This document shows, piece after piece, positions 63,473-64,000 of a DNA stretch of 64,000 bases. Both the position numbers and the translations under genes were made by a program. This DNA is from Pseudomonas sp. Leaf58. Lineage in GTDB: Bacteria; Pseudomonadota; Gammaproteobacteria; Pseudomonadales; Pseudomonadaceae. Each line of letters starts with the position of its first letter. Position 1 is the stretch's first letter. The notes under the pieces were generated by a model. That model did not search any database. It was not told the origin of the DNA and was given only the letters and a program-made list of their open reading frames with translations. The stretch lies in the NCBI RefSeq assembly GCF_003627215.1, contig NZ_CP032677.1, forward strand, positions 574,501 to 638,500. Direction: 5' to 3'.

Positions 63473-64000
63473 TTATAGCCCGACTTTGTCGCGCACGCGT
63501 GTAAGAATTTGCGCAAATTCACCGGCGTTTATCTCGCCAATGACCCGATCAGCGGTTATTTCGCTGCCGTTCGCGGCAAAGAACAACAGCGCCGGCGGGC
63601 CGAACAGCTGGAAGCGATCCAGCAGGCTGCGTTGCTCGGCATTGCTCTCGGTAATGTCGAAACGCAGCAGCTTGAACCCGGCCAGCTGCGTTTGCACGTG
63701 GGGGGCGGTTAGCACTTCGCGCTCAATTACCTTGCAGCTGATGCACCAGTCGGCGTACCAGTCCAGCAGCACCGGTTGCCCGGCGGCCTTGGCTGCGGCC
63801 AAGGCAGCGTCCAAGGCGCTGGGGGTGGTGATGGTCTGCCAGGTTTGCGCTTGCGCGGCCGGGCCGCTGCCCGCCGCCACCAGCGCTGCACTCGGCAGCG
63901 GTCGCAGCGGGTCGCCCTGGCCGCTCAGGGCGCCGTACCAGCAGGCCAAGGCATACACCAGCAATGCCAGGCCAAGCAGCTGGGCCAGGCGCTGGCGCGC
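63473..64000 (-). CDS. dsbD: Thiol:disulfide interchange protein DsbD, C-terminal part (partial)
   Basis: The frame is open at the window edge; 175 residues are visible. A hydrophobic segment ([21 protein letters not shown]) is followed by the periplasmic thioredoxin-like domain with WCISCK near the middle and FGPPALLFF (cis-Pro) after it. DsbD brings reducing power from cytoplasmic thioredoxin to the periplasm. The N-terminal and central membrane domains are outside the window. The 180-bp gap to aroQ shows nothing I recognise. Confidence 0.9.
   Translation of the reverse strand, partial: ARQRLAQLLGLALLVYALACWYGALSGQGDPLRPLPSAALVAAGSGPAAQAQTWQTITTPSALDAALAAAKAAGQPVLLDWYADWCISCKVIEREVLTAPHVQTQLAGFKLLRFDITESNAEQRSLLDRFQLFGPPALLFFAANGSEITADRVIGEINAGEFAQILTRVRDKVGL

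Noticed and set aside
1..64000. CRISPR arrays, tRNA or rRNA genes, insertion sequences
   Set aside because: No regularly spaced repeats, no tRNA-like cloverleaf with CCA end, no rRNA core sequences and no transposase were seen. The many short repeats are REP elements with variable spacing.

Overview
The window looks like a chromosomal segment of a Pseudomonas putida-group bacterium. G+C is high (above 60% by eye), and gene content and order match that genus: the nrdR-ribD-ribE-ribBA-ribH-nusB-thiL-pgpA cluster, oprG, a zinc-responsive ABC operon, eutBC with exaC, and acoXABC. Inverted pairs of the short palindromic REP element typical of P. putida (cores like GGCTTGCCGGCGAT or GCGGGTTTACCCGCGAA) sit in most intergenic gaps. 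Species assignment is inference; no marker gene such as rRNA is present. No tRNA, rRNA, CRISPR array or insertion sequence was recognised.

Layout. 0-8.6 kb: end of an epimerase gene, an HxlR regulator divergent from an MFS exporter, OprG/OmpW, a Zur-type zinc operon (ZrgA-like protein, ABC ATPase, FtsX-like permease, DUF3299 protein), a YbbN/CnoX co-chaperone, a methyltransferase and a YbaY-like lipoprotein. 8.7-23.7 kb: riboflavin and cofactor synthesis (nrdR, ribD, ribE, ribBA, ribH, nusB, thiL, pgpA, ribA), B12 uptake (BtuF- and BtuB-like), isoprenoid genes (xseB-ispA-dxs) and a third DHBP synthase gene, ribB, behind an FMN riboswitch. 23.7-29.8 kb: RtcB RNA ligase, then a GntR regulator coupled to a soluble Cache-domain protein and divergent from an aldehyde dehydrogenase and an amino acid/amine permease.

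29.8-36.7 kb is the accessory part: copper-resistance genes copA and copB with a tiny Met-rich ORF between them, then one large single-chain restriction-modification enzyme of lower G+C. A 20-bp near-identical direct repeat brackets the restriction gene. 36.7-40.5 kb: S24-fold repressor, inorganic pyrophosphatase, MtfA peptidase, DedA protein, acetyltransferase.

40.5-60.9 kb is mainly two-carbon and C4 catabolism. The exaC-eat-eutB-eutC genes take up ethanolamine, convert it to acetaldehyde and oxidise that to acetate. The acoX-acoA-acoB-acoC-adh operon converts 2,3-butanediol to acetoin and cleaves it to acetyl-CoA plus acetaldehyde. Each set is divergent from a sigma-54 activator of the AcoR family, and convincing -24/-12 promoters lie between them. 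In between are mpl, ubiX, a small lipoprotein, an NAD(P)-binding protein and a MORN-repeat caspase-like lipoprotein. 60.9-64 kb: accC, accB, aroQ and the 3' part of a dsbD gene cut by the window edge.

The genes I would look at first are the restriction enzyme with its flanking repeats, the REP pair inside the coding sequence of the ethanolamine-side activator, the copA-copB micro-ORF, the Cache protein coupled to GntR, and the MORN-caspase lipoprotein.
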